Below, in pieces: positions 32,271-44,854 of a stretch of 64,000 nucleotides of DNA. The stretch is taken from NCBI RefSeq assembly GCF_015832195.1, contig NC_052046.1, positions 17,910,161 to 17,974,160 on the forward strand, in the 5' to 3' direction. Position 1 is the first letter of the stretch. The number at the start of each line of letters is the position of its first letter. A program made the position numbers and the translations under genes. The notes below the pieces were generated by a model. The model did no database searches. It was not told the origin of the DNA and worked only from the letters and a program-made list of their open reading frames with translations. The DNA comes from Motacilla alba alba. Taxonomy: Eukaryota; Chordata; Aves; Passeriformes; Motacillidae.

Positions 32271-35200
32271 ATATGAAGATTCATATGATGATCATGTGTG
32301 AGCAGCCAGTCCCCAGCATCTCTGAGGGCTGCTGCAGCAGGGCCTCTGAAGCGCTGTGCCTGCCTGAAGCACCATAGGGAAATGTGCTGCCAGCTGATCT
32401 TGGCCATGTGTGTGCCATGTGTGAGTGCCTGTGTCCCCTCCTTGGGACCTTCATTTCCCAGCAGTCTCAGCTGCCTGTGCTTTTGCCACCCTCATCAGCT
32501 CTGTTTGTGGGTGATACCTTGCTCCTTTCATGGAGATTACCCTGGTGTAATGTATAGTGATATGCAGAGAGGAGACCTCAGATTTGAAAGGCCCAGTTAC
32601 GTGATTGAATCCAGTCAGAGATATTAGACCAGTGTTTTTGAGCTGATTTAGCCTAATAATTTTAATTATTGGTATTTAATTAATTACCAGTAATTTTAAC
32701 AGCTGATGTCTGTCAAAACTTGCCTGGATATTTTTGCACAGAGCTGCTTTCTGCTATGTGAACTTCCAATGCACTAAAAAACACCAGGTCATTTTGTCAG
32801 AGAGCGACAAGATATGTTTGTGCCTGCAGAACTATACCTGTGTGAGGAAGATGAGTATGAACAAATACAGACATCTAAGAGTAAACTCTTAGATGCATTT
32901 GGCATGGAGCCCTGTGTACTGCTGTCCCTGGGATGCTCTTGTGAGTACCAGCTCTGTAGCACAACCTGAGGTGAAGCAGTGCAATGCCCCATGCTGTAGG
33001 TAACAAGTGTGGTCAAAGGGTCAAGAAGCAACTTGATGGTTTTCACTGTTTCCCTTTGTTTTTAAGCACTGCTGGCCGCCTTTACCTGCCTGTACCAGTC
33101 TGTAATACTGCATGTATGTCCAGACACACACCTGTGCTGGGCTACTTTTCTCTCACAAAAATTTGGGGACATGTATTGTCCCTTTAGCTTTCAACAGAAG
33201 CATTTTGAGGAGAAAGATGGCCACTGAAGTGGAAGTGTGTCAACAGTGTGCTAGCTGTAGGAAGAGTGAGAAGTCTGAGCTTATGTGTGAGAATTTAAAA
33301 CAATTGGAAAAAACCCTGTGCTGCATCTAGATTTCAAAGTAATCTCTTCTGGTCATATTAGGCTGACTCATGACTAAGCACAGCAGAAAGGGCTCACCCG
33401 TTGTACTGGCAGGATAGCTTTTGGATCTGTGAGTTTAACTAGACCAGCCTCGTGATGAAGCTGAACACTCATCTCTAGCCCTTGATTAACTTGGCCAGCA
33501 AAGTAGTAAGAATTGAAGTTAGAGATAGCCTCTCTGAAGATAGCACCATCCTAGAGAGCCTTATGCTGCCTGTAGAATAGCACTGCTCCCTTTGTTTGTT
33601 AATCTGTCCTTACTGGAGCAGTAGTAAAATCCCAACTCAACTGCTGTTACACTGGGCAGAAAGACACTTAGCAGCACTTGGTGCTACTTGTAGTTGTATT
33701 TCACCATTCCTGAGTACCCAGTATTGTATGGATGCAGCATTAATAAATTGACCCTATTTTTCTGAGGAACCAGCGACCTACACCACCCCTCTGTGACAAA
33801 AATCATGATGACGGGATTGAGAGGAACAACTGCATCACACCAACTTCCATTCAAGTCACACAGTCATGAAACAGGTCTGCTTCTGTTTGTGGGAGGGTCA
33901 TCACAGTGAAATAATCTAATATCTAAGTGGAGAAAGGTGACACCTTAACCCAACATGGTTTTTACACTGCTCAAGAAAGTAGTTCATTCTTTTGCTCATT
34001 GAATTAAGTAAAGCACACATGGGAGTGGGCTTTTGCCCCGTCACTGATGAAGGCTTGGGGTTGTGCTCTTCATTGCTTCGGGCCCAAAGAGTTCTGCTGT
34101 ACCAGTGAGCAACACAAATAAAGATGAGATAAGGGTGATGAAGAGCACGGAGGAGAAAACACACTGAAAAAAGGCTCTGCTCTGAAGGTTAAGCAATATT
34201 TTAGCCTCTGGAAAATGCTGTCTTTTACCTGAGTGTTTTTGTAAGCTCATGACACTGAGGCAGCTGCGTTATGACCTCCCTCCCTCCCTCCACTCCACTG
34301 AGGTAAATCTAACTTTACTTTTAAAGATGATCAAATTGATACATATCTAATAAAACCTCGATTTTTTTCAGCTTGTGCTTGCATGTGCAATCTTCTACCT
34401 CTGTTTTAAATGCCAGGACGAACTTGCCTACACTTTGAGCTGTACAACTTAGTGTAATAAAAATACCTGCAATTCTTTACTGAGACCCTCATTCGTCTGA
34501 ATTCCATCGGGGCTTATCCTTGTTCTGTCTTCTTTTGGGTCACAGCTCAAGCAAGGCCTTTGTTTAAGTAATGTCCACTGAAATGAAAAAAACCTTAGTC
34601 AAGCACAACCTTCTCCAAAGCACTTTAAACTATAGGCAGTTTGAAATGACAGCTGTGCAGTCCTCTCAGTTCTTGGGCTCACTGATGACTACTGATGTGT
34701 TGTCAGCCTGAATGATCACTATCAGCCTTGAATGTTGTCCTTTAAAAATCCATTGCAGCTGAAGCGACTTTCGTCTGATGTGTTAAAATATTTGTCACCC
34801 AGCTTTAGTTCACAAGTTAAGAATTTCTGAGAGCTGAATAGTAAAATCTGGAGCAGATGAACTGATAGCTTTGTGTAAATGTGGGGGTGTGTACATAAAT
34901 GCATTTAATCACAAAAAGGAAAGAAAAAAAATTGAGAGAGAAGGTAGCCTTTCATTCTCCACTGTATAGCTGCAATAGTGTCACACATGCTGGCACTTGA
35001 GAACAGCAAAGATGACAGTGTTTGTGGAGCCTTGGAAGCTAAAAGAGCCTGGGGCTCTGCTCAGATCCCTATTCCAGCCTGTGGGCTCACAGCTGCCTGC
35101 ATCTCAGAAAACTGGAGCCAATAGCTAAAATGTCACAGATAATGGGATCAACCTACAGGATGCTGTTTCCCGAGGTTTGTGTGATTGTATCTGCAGAGAC

Positions 35201-38200
35201 AGCTGAGCATGACGCCAGAACTGGCTTGGAATTGTCTACCCTGCTGGCATAGCATATCATCTAATCTAGAAAGATGCTCCATGGCTCTGTTTTCTGGTTA
35301 GCTGTCCTGCGTTTTGGTGACTGGAGCTGGCTTATGCTTGTCTTTCTGCCATGCAGTAGAGAGGCATTCAGATCTGTCTGCACTTGTTGGAGTAGATGGA
35401 TGTGCCCTATGGCTGTGGCTGAATCTTTTCTCCAAAAGCCTTGTTCAGTCAGATTAAAAAGACTTGTTTTCTTATGTGGAGCTCTGCTTTGTTGTTCTTT
35501 TAGCTTAAGATAAAATCTGTTTTGGAATAGGCTAGCTGAGAGTCCCGCCACCTGTAGAACCAGTTCCTCCACTTGATCCCCTCTTCATGTCCTGTGCAAG
35601 CCTTCAAATGGAATTTCAGTATACTTAACACTGTACTAACACAAGGCTTCATAAGTAAGTGAAACTGGAGTAATGCTTACCTCAGTCCAAGTGGTAGAGG
35701 GATTGTGAAGCAGCTCTTGCAAACATCACGTTTCTAGGTTTGGTTTCAGTGAATCCACAGATCTCTTTTTAATTCCTCTTTATAATACTTCTCCTTCTTC
35801 AGAGTCTCAGCAGTGCAGCTCCAGGAAGGCTGACTGGGCGTGATCTACCATGTAGGCTACCTGCAGCAGTGGGAGCTGCTAAGTAACCTACATAAAGCTT
35901 TTCACAGATTGCCTATGTTAAACTTCAGGGATATAATAAAATAGGAATCAGTGGATTTAAACTTGTATGGTGATGTGGCACATGGCCTAATTGTGATGTT
36001 GGGAGTCATATGTTGGATGTATCCTCTTTGGTGGATAGAGACTGGAAGGCAATGATGAGTGTAGTTGCTCTGTGTCCTTAGAGCAACTTTCCGTAGCTTG
36101 AACAATTTGCTCCAGTATCTAGCTGCTAGACGGGATCCATGAACCTGGCTGCTCTGTGTGCATATCTAAACAGAAAATAACATCCCCCTTCTGTTGCTTT
36201 TACAGTTTCTGAAAGCCAAGTAAACTTCTAAGGCTGTGACATTTCCTTTGCCACTGAAGTACAGCTGCCTCTGACAAGTTCATTTCATATGCATAACTAA
36301 GGTTTGAAGGTGGAGCTAGAGTGCTGTGTCTTTTGATTTCAAATTTGTTAAATTTTTTTGCATTCTTTGATGTTACATTCTCTGGCATTATGTTTTTTAT
36401 TTTCTGAAATTACAGTTTCACACGGCATTGTATGTATTTCACCACAATATGTCCTAGACCTGCAGTGTAATGAGTGTAAGGCATTGTTTAGGCAAGTGAC
36501 TAGCAAAGTATAAGCATATCATACCACTGTAAACTAGTCTGTCATTGCAGAAACACTGGTGATGGTTTTCAACTAGCTCCTGGGTGAAAAGTATTGTGCT
36601 TTTGTAAGGAGAATGCATCAGCCCAGTACCTTGCTATGGTTTTGTAGTTGACATTGAATAACCCCACAATTGAAGGAACTGCATTATTTTCTTCATCCTC
36701 TACTTTGTGTGTAAGGAGTGCCCAGAACACTGAAAAGGCACCAGCTCAGGGAGAATTTTAATAAGGAAAGCTCATGAGCCAATATATTTAAAATGGCAAT
36801 GAAGAATAAATTTAAGGTCCGATTATAATTGAAAAAATTCAACACAAAAGCTAATACATGAATACTTCAGAGGGATTTTGTTGGGATAGGATTACTTTCA
36901 CTCTCCTACAGATAAGATAGTCGAATTGGCTGCTAGAAGCCAATTCTTCAGTTACACCCCCTTATATTTAAATCTTCAGCTCTTGTGGTTTCTTTTCCTG
37001 TCTTTGATTTACTACCTGAACAACCAATTTTGCCAACTCAGTTCACTTGCCTGAAAAGAATGTTTACTTTGGCTTCTTTTTGCCCAGTTGGAGAAAACTA
37101 CACATCAATTTAAGTTGTAGCACATTTTTCCTCCCAAGTCAAGTTGTCTCTGTGGCAGGATCTTTTGTAAAGTGGCACATATGCAAGGACTGGTCAGGTC
37201 TGGGAAGAGCCTACAAGAGTCTGAGTGTGAACTCATGGCAAAGCTGCTTGTTGTGACACACATGGCACAGAATGGTTTTGTGCACATAACAGTGATCCTC
37301 TCCCTAACAAAATATTCTTTCACAATTTTTTTTACAGTTTTGCATTCCAATAGTTTACAAGACAATTTATTCAGCTGCATGTGTAAGTGCTCTCTGGAAG
37401 GCAGAACAACATAACTTCACAGACTTGAAGTCTACCAGCATTGTGATCACCTTCTCTGACTGCTGTGAAGGAGGGACAATGTTTATCCAATGGTTCCTGA
37501 TTTGGGCTCATATCTTCTGGCTAGACTGTGTAGTGTCAGTGTGTATCAGTGCAGCGCCATAAAGACAAAAATATCAAAATCTGGTGCTGTGATAGTCCTA
37601 GAGGCTCCCACCAGTGGTTATTCCTGCTGCAGCTTAAAGTTTTGGTCATGTGTTGAATTTTGTTCTCTGTTCTCACCTGCTTAGGTTTGAGATGTGTAGG
37701 AGGCTCCAGCCTGCAAACAAGCAGTGGTTTGTACTAACAGCCATTAATCCTGTTTGTACTAACAGCAAGGGAACAATAAGTAATATCTGTGTGTACTTTT
37801 GCAGGCCATTTTATCTAGCACAGGTTAAAGCATATTCCTGACTACAGGTAGTGAAAACACCATTGTTCGAGCAGAAGTTGAGTGGCACAGAGTTTGGTGG
37901 AAAACACACTCTTTAAACAACCTTACCACTTGTTGCAATGTGTATTTTTGAAGCTATACAAGACAAGTTCCTACTTCGAAGTATAAATGAATCCCACAGC
38001 TGCAGTTGCCCACGTGGCTGGTCTTTGAGCCTTTGCAATTGTAAAGAGGAGGTTGCAAGGCAGATCCCCTTTGGCATCTTATTTGTTTTAGCATTTCCTC
38101 CTGTTATTGTTTTTAAATCTTTACACCTAATTGCTTCTATCAGAGTCTGTGTCTTTCCGTGGCTGTAGTAGGACCCTTTGATTGCTTAAATACAGCAGAT

Positions 38201-39082
38201 GTATTGAGAGACTAGATTGGCTAAATGATAAAATAATGGCATGCTTCAGAGCAAATCAAACAACAGGACACTTGCAGTCACTGGCTTTGGTGCATGTTTT
38301 CAGGTTAAGCACAGGAGACAGTAGCTCTGCAGTAGAGATGTATGTCACCTCAGCTTGACCTCGAGTGCTGGGGAGGGCTGGAAGTTATGTGGCTGCAATA
38401 TCCCTGAAGATAAGTAAAACAGTGATGAGTTAAAAAGAGGAATAGTATATGTCTTTCACAGCAAGTGCCCTTTCAGACCACTGCTGCCACTTGAAGACCT
38501 TTAGAAATGTCTGAACACCTTTTAAAGCACAATCTAGACTGAAAAAAAAGAATAATAATAATAATTAAAAAAGGAAATTAAAAAAGTAGAGTTGATATAG
38601 GGATTGATACCAGAGTGACAAGCTGGTGTGGTAAGGTTTTGTGGCTGGGTGGTCTCTAAATTGCAGACAGAATAGTGGTATGTGCTGATCAAAACACTGT
38701 CTTACCTTTTTCCATTGTTTCTGTCTGCCACTTCCCCCCTCCCTCTCTTCTTGTTGTATGTGTGTCTCTTCAGAGGGAAATCAAATGGATTATATACTTC
38801 TGCTCTGCTTCTAAATAACTCTCAATTGCCCTAATTGCTCCTGGAGGCCCAGGCATAGAAAGTTTGAAAACAATTGTGAAGAAAAGAGTTTGAAGAAAAA
38901 ATGCTTTTTTGAGGCTGAGATGTTTTGTGGGGAGAATTTGCTGGATAAAACAGATGGGATAGAAACGCAGCTTGTGTGGTTTAATTCTCGTAGTCTTGCC
39001 ATTTTCTCTTGACTGCTGTAACACACACTTATTTTGGGACTTTCCCCCCTACGAGACAGTCATTACACCTGAAGAAGAGAAA

Positions 39083-39126
39083 CCTAGGTTCTGAGAAAGT
39101 CACACCCAGGTTCTGAGAAAGTCACA
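39083..39126 (+). repeat. Two-copy 22-bp tandem duplication
   Basis: Copies at 39083-39104 and 39105-39126 differ only at their third base (CCTAGG versus CCCAGG); the rest, TTCTGAGAAAGTCACA, is identical. The duplication is recent. Confidence 0.95.
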
Positions 39127-39208
39127 CTTGCCCATGCACTTAGGGGAGACCTGGATAATATGCATCCTCAGAGTAAATGTCTTACTTGCAGAAGGTGCAT
39201 TGGTGGTG

Positions 39209-39243
39209 TTTTTTCTTCTCTTTTTTTTTTTTTTTTTTTTTTT
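39209..39243 (+). repeat. Poly(T) tract
   Basis: There are twenty-three consecutive T bases (39221-39243), preceded by a T/C-rich lead. It could be the antisense tail of a retrocopy, but no retrocopied sequence is recognisable on its left. Confidence 0.9.
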
Positions 39244-41724
39244 CCCTGACTCAACACACTTAAAAAGCCTTACTTTCTACATTTCTTTCAGCAATCATGT
39301 CTTGGAATACCACAGCATCCACACTTCACATCACTAAGGCTAGGTTTATTCATGCTCCTACCTGGAAAGAGGAAAACCCATGCTGGCTTACCCAATACAT
39401 ATTTCAATACACTGAGAGCAAAATTCTAAAATTGACATGCATTGAAACTGAATATAGCAGAGATGGTGGAGCAAAAGTTGTGTTGGAAGAGAGAAGGGAG
39501 AAGTAAATCAGCCAGCACAGTTAGCACTATATTTACATGGTTTCAGTGACCTGAAATTAAGAAATTCCCTCTGAGAGTCATGTAAGAACAGGTATTCAGG
39601 GATTTGCCTTCATGGTAAGAGAGCAGTAGGTTAAAATTATAATAAAGACTAGGTTTTTCTGAATTCTTAGGACAAATGTTTTCCAGCACTTCACCTCATT
39701 TTTTCAAACATGTTCATGTTAAAATCAATACAAAATACTAGGAAAAAGCAATTAGTGATTTTTTTTTTATTATAGCTGTATATAGAAACGAATTTAGTTA
39801 TTTTAAAAAAAGGAAATTACTGAAAAAGAAAAGGGGGAGGATTGATTGAAAGTTGTGGGCACTTGAAAAATCTATAACTAGTAATTTATTCCATTACACT
39901 GTAGGCAGTGTATATATAAAGAAAAAGAAAAAAACAATCTGGATGTAATGATATCTCTGTGCAGCCACTATGAGAATGGAGACTGCAAGTAGTATTAGCA
40001 ATTTTCTAGCAGATGTGGTGAGAAAATTAAGCCTTAGGTCTTTTTTAAAATCTTCGTTTTGTTGTCATTCTATGGCTACTGCAATTTGGGGTTACTGATG
40101 GAACATACATTTGTTTCAATCTATTAATTTTCTGTTTAAATAATATAATCATGGCACATCTCTCTGGATACTTGCAAGCAGAGCAGACAATGTTTGTTAA
40201 ATATATCAGAAATGAAGATAAAAAACTGCACTGTGCTTTTTTCTGTTCTTTTCATGTGACTGAATGTAGGCAGGCAGATGACCAGGAGGGAAAATTTTTT
40301 ACTAATACCAGAGAAAGTACAGGGATTTATTTAGTACACAGAGCATTTTATGTTAAAATCAGATGTCTGAGGTATAATAAGTTGTTCTTCCACATGCAAT
40401 ACCTCCACAAAAACAAAACACTCAAGCTCTAAATTTCCTGAAAGGTAAAGTTTATATAAGGTTATTTTATATTTGATTAAGATGCACATTCTTCTTTTTA
40501 TTCTAAGGCGAAAAAAGATCTGTTTTAATAGAAATGTACTTTTCTAAAAGCTGTTTGGTTTTGGTCAAGATACTCTAGATAAGACTATAATTGCTCCAGG
40601 GGAAATAATACTGTGCTCTGGAAGTTTATTTGACTGATTGATGTGGCTAGAAATGAAACTATAGCATACTGGGAAACTGTAAGGCACAGGAGAAAGGTCT
40701 AACAAGCCACTCATGCATCCTGAAATGTGTAATTATGCTGTCTGAATGCAGTTAAAGGATTGAATTAGAATACAGAAAGCAGCATAGCAATGGAGTCTTC
40801 CTGATTATTGATTTTTAATAAGCCCCGAATAATGAACTGTCTTCAAGAAAATAATATCATAAATTTATTTCCTGTGAAAAATTAAGGAATTAACACAGTG
40901 TGACCCTGGGGCTTTAATTTTAACATGTTTTAAATCCCTCAGGCAAGAGTCCCCTTTTCACTTTTCTTTTTATTTATGGATTTTTTGATCTCTTTTTATT
41001 TTCTATTTAGAGTTTCATGGCCAAGACCTTACAGTATTTTTGCAGACACTCCTCAATTAGCCTTTTTAATGTCAGTTGTGCCTGTGGAGCTCTTCTGTTG
41101 TGGATGAAAAAGTGTATATTATGTTGCTCTTTCTGGGGAAATGTCTCCTTTCCTGGGGAACTGGAATATGGTCCTGTTGTTGTACTGGTTCAGTCTCATC
41201 CTGAGGGCATGTGAATGCTGGAAGGGAGAAAGGACCGGTCTGCATGGCCTCCTAATGCCCACAGGACTGGAAATTGGTAGCTTCTTGGGATTGCTGCAAT
41301 TTGAGTGTCATGGGAAGCACTGACTCCTTTGGAGAGGTAGAAGTTTTGTTCCTGAAATGTGGTTTCTGGTAGAAGTGCTGTCATGCTCTGCCAGAGGAAG
41401 TAGGTGAAGGCTCTGAGACTCCTGATATCAGCTTTTAATAGCAGCAAGGTGAGGCTGTGTGAATCACTTGAACCAACATAAAAATATAAATCAGGTAGAC
41501 AGTAGAAGTCTGACATTTTTCAGGAACAGAATCCCCGGCCATTTGGTTGTGAGAGCAACAGCCACAGGAAAATATCTTTGGGAAGATGCAATGCCTTCAG
41601 GTTTTTCTGAAAGGGTGAGGAAATTCATTCAAATGCTGAGAGAAAAGGAAATAGATAATCTGGCTTGCAGAGCTTAGAGCACTGGGCTGTAGAAACTGAG
41701 ACAAAATGTCTGGGGATGTGGTGA

Positions 41725-41846
41725 GGGTTTTTAGGGACTGCTTGTACAAGCACTTGCCAGGAGTGTCATCAGCAGCCTGCCCTGGGCAAAAAGAAAGATT
41801 AAATGATCTCTTGTAATCCCTCCCAGCCAGTCACTGTGTCATCCAA
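41725..41846 (+). mobile_element. Short CR1 3'-end fragment, sense
   Basis: The text 'GATTAAATGATCTCTTGTAA' followed by 'TCCCTCCCAGCCAGTCACTG' resembles the CR1 3' UTR end, and 'CTGCCCTGGGCA' upstream fits as well. The terminal 8-bp repeats are decayed (CACTGTGTCATCC). The fragment is old and short, and its boundaries are approximate. Confidence 0.5.
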
Positions 41847-42506
41847 GAATGGGTGGACACGGGGAGGGAAGAACCCTTTATTTTGTGATGTTGGGGAGCA
41901 CAGGAATGACTCAGAGTCACCTCTCTTGTAATGTGGGAGTGAGTGCTTTGTCACCCTGTGCAGGATCTGGGAGTCCCATCCTGCATCTATTTGTCTTCTC
42001 GGAGGCTTCCTGAAAGACTGTGAGACCCCCTGAGCTTTCTCCTCGGTGGGGAATGCAGCATGAGGTACATAATTTATGTTGCTAGCAGGAAACAGGGTCT
42101 TTGAGCCTGTGAGTGTGGAAATTCTGCACACAAAAGATGTCCAGGAGCAAAGAGGAAAAAGAAACTTTTAGCAAATGTATCACACTGCTGCTGTTTTGAC
42201 CGCTTGAGTAGAACAGGGCTGGTTGAAGAGGCTGTGCTGGTGAATAGGCTGTCAGCCGTGAGGGGGCTGGGAAGAGGTTGGTGCTCTGTAACTGCCCGGC
42301 AAGAGGAATAGACCAGCTCCACCATACCTCAGCACATGGCTTTGTTGTTTTGGTCCTTATGAAAACACAAGAAGGAACATCCTTTAAAACATACTTTTAT
42401 TTTCTAGTAAATAAACAAAGTTTATTTGTATGCAAAAAAGACATCTTGATGCTCCATGTCTGTTGTTAAACATTTTGCCTTTTGTGACTGACATTCATGG
42501 ATTGTC

Positions 42507-42536
42507 ATGTCAAACACAGCCAGTTGTGTTTGACAT
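42507..42536. repeat. Perfect 12-bp inverted repeat with 6-base loop
   Basis: ATGTCAAACACA (42507-42518) and TGTGTTTGACAT (42525-42536) are exact reverse complements around GCCAGT. With one mismatch the stem extends three more pairs. A 13-bp direct repeat with the core CAGTTCCTTTTG follows at about 42540-42564. A fold is certain on paper; any function is unknown. Confidence 0.9.
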
Positions 42537-44167
42537 AACAGTTCCTTTTGCCAGTTCCTTTTGAGTAAACAACTCACAGATCCCCTCAGCAGAAAACTCC
42601 TCTGAGCTATTCAAAGACTGATATTTGGATAAACCTGTGGAACAGAGGATCAATTTGTGAAATAATTCACTTAAATAATCCCCATGGAAGACATTAAGTA
42701 CCTAGTAATTTTTCATGGCTGTCTTGATATACCTGTTTTATTTTGATAAATGCCTGTTAACCTGAAAATCACTTTCAGCTGATACTTTAGACAGACAGAG
42801 AATCTATGTAGTGTTAGTCTGTTTGTGGCTGCTCTTGAGACCTACCCAGCTCATGCTCACAGTAACAACAGGGTGCCCACTGCCTATAAATGCTGAACAT
42901 TTTAGTTCTTATAAGCTCTACCTTTTTTCCTATTCTCTTTTCTTTAGGAAACTTCCACAAATTAATCCAAGTGAGAACATGTGGCAACAATTTTCATGAG
43001 GCTTCCTCTCAGTTTGGCCAGCCAGGTAGTTGTATGTCATCTGTGCTTTTAGCATTGCTTCTCGCTCCTTTACTTGATTTCCTCAGCAGCAGATGTAACC
43101 TCTTGAAAGAGTCACAACCTGTAAAAACTGAAGCCATCCCTTAGATAATAGTGTTACATTACCTCCTGCTCCTCCCAAGGGCTTCAAATGTGCTCACTTT
43201 CAGTCCCAACTATCAAAATGAAAGCAATGGTTATAGGAAAATTTGGTTAATTTTCATGCAGTAGACTTGTAAGGCCACCAGTTCTGGATGGGAATAGGGG
43301 AGATTTTGTCATCTGCTTGTAGGAATGCGTGACTGTGCTCCTTAGGACTCGATGAATTGCTGTCAAGGTGTTACTAACAGCTACAGTGAATAGTGAAGCT
43401 CTCTTCTGACACCATTGCTCTGCTTGCTGCTGCAGATGAGCGGTTTCTTAAGGCTGAAATGCTACACCTGAGAACAGGAATATGTTGGGCCACCTGTGTC
43501 CTGCAGGGAAGAAATCACGTTTTTAGAGACAAGAGTTTAAACAGAACTTGCACAATAGATGCTAATAAGCTAACCTAGAAAGCTCCCTTATGACAAAGGC
43601 TCATTCACCTTTGCCACCCTGAGACGCGGGTGTGCCCAAAGGGTTTCTTCTTGGCACTGTGTACTGCTGCTGAGCAAATCCTCATGGCTTCAGGTAATGG
43701 AGATGCACAGGGATGTTTCTCTCTGTGCAACACAGCTCTCTGCATTTAGCCAGGCTTCTTCTCATGGAGACTGTCTGCTCATGCGCTTGGATTTATTTCA
43801 CCTCTTTCAGGATTTTTTGCTTTCCTCTGTTTCTCTTGACAGCACACAGATGCATACAACCGTATTTCAGGCCACTCTAAAATCCTTTTATTTGCAGCTG
43901 TTCCCCAGAAAAAAACACCTGAATTCTGATTTTGAGTTGAGGGGTTTTTTTTATCTTTGCTCAAATTTTAAGTTGTCAGTCATCTAGGACATAAATACCC
44001 TTGATTAAACTCCCCTGGTACACAAAGGATTTTGCCTTTCTTAAATGGATGCAGGAACGGTGATCAGAGACCTTTCATCTATCATGAGGTCTTTTTGACC
44101 TTCTCTTATCTGAAGAAAGCTTGAAGGTAGTTAATTTATACCACAGAACAGGTATAAATATTTTCTT

Positions 44168-44172
44168 CAACT
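44168..44172. repeat. Target-site duplication, left copy (CAACT)
   Basis: It matches 44850-44854 exactly and abuts the LTR terminus. Confidence 0.82.
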
Positions 44173-44849
44173 TGTGGGGTTTCACCCCCGGATTGGGATG
44201 ACCCCGAAAGATGGAAAAGTCCCTCCTCCAACCCGTGCCTTCGAAGAAAGACTCAGTAGTCTTCTGTTGTCTGTTCTCAAGGTTGTTTATTGTTGGTTAT
44301 CTACAAGATTCTTCTCCCTGAACTGCTGTGGCCCGTTCAGCAGCTCAGACAAAGGCACTCTCTCTCTCTCTCAGGGGGCTGGTGCTATCTTTTATATCAT
44401 ATATTACGTACTACATGTTTATGCTTTTTCTCCAATACCTACTATCTATATTGAACGGTGACTTTCTACTCTAAACCAATCTGTGAGTGCCAACATCACC
44501 AAAGACATGGAGGCTAGGAAGGAGAAAGAAAGAGGACAGGGCACACCCAAGTCCCTCCATCTTAGAACTCCTTACCCCCATGTACAAAACTTGGACCCCT
44601 GCGTACAAGGCTTAAAACCCCCCTGTACAGCACTCAGAAATCCTACCCTTTATTTCGTGACTACTTCTACTATACTATCTAAACTTTTGTGTGTGTGGCT
44701 TGTAATGCTTCATACAGAGTTAGTAACTTGCTCCACGGGCTAAGATCAAAACCCCAAGAGTGTCTTTGGCTGCATGCCAGGGTCTCAGAGCCCCCTGCCA
44801 GCAGCTCTGGCCATCCAGGACACCCAGAGGAATGTTCTGGATTCTGACA
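44173..44849 (-). mobile_element. Solo LTR of an endogenous retrovirus, antisense
   Basis: Read on the minus strand it starts TGTCAGAATCC (at 44849) and ends GAAACCCCACA (at 44173), so TG...CA limits are met. Perfect 5-bp duplications CAACT flank it (44168-44172 and 44850-44854). On the minus strand a TATA box (GATATAAAAG, reverse complement of about 44389-44398) is followed about 100 bases later by AATAAA (reverse complement of TTTATT near 44286), the correct order for promoter then polyadenylation. A CT/GA run sits between them (44356-44376). Length is 677 bp. No retroviral internal region is adjacent. The TGTCAGAATCC start is one I associate with avian ERV LTRs, but I cannot assign a named family. 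Confidence 0.88.
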
Positions 44850-44854
44850 CAACT
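44850..44854. repeat. Target-site duplication, right copy (CAACT)
   Basis: It matches 44168-44172 exactly and abuts the LTR terminus. Confidence 0.82.

Larger units (their letters stand above)
32271..41690. other. Unique non-coding DNA with simple repeats
   Basis: No coding frame with a recognised domain is present; the longest (103 to 109 codons at 32298-32627 and 35261-35572) overlap opposite-strand frames. Simple features are a (CTCC)n run at 34276-34291, (AAT)n near 38550-38564, a 22-bp duplication at 39083-39126 and a poly(T) at 39221-39243. An imperfect hairpin with 11-bp arms lies at 32664-32695. Confidence 0.5.
41847..44172. other. Unique non-coding DNA with one hairpin
   Basis: No recognised coding sequence is present; a 110-codon minus-strand frame (41799-42131) overlaps the CR1 end and has no motif. 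A perfect 12-bp hairpin at 42507-42536 is listed separately. The final five bases (44168-44172, CAACT) are an LTR target-site duplication. Confidence 0.55.

Noticed and set aside
32298..32627. 109-codon plus-strand frame rich in Cys and Ser
   Set aside because: Composition reflects a local GC-richer stretch; no signal or domain recognised.
39221..39243. Poly(T) as the antisense tail of a processed pseudogene
   Set aside because: No gene-like sequence is recognisable next to it, and poly(A)-tailed retrocopies are rare in birds because CR1 does not use poly(A) tails.
41196..41516. 106-codon minus-strand frame
   Set aside because: No motif, overlaps plus-strand frames, no splice or promoter context.
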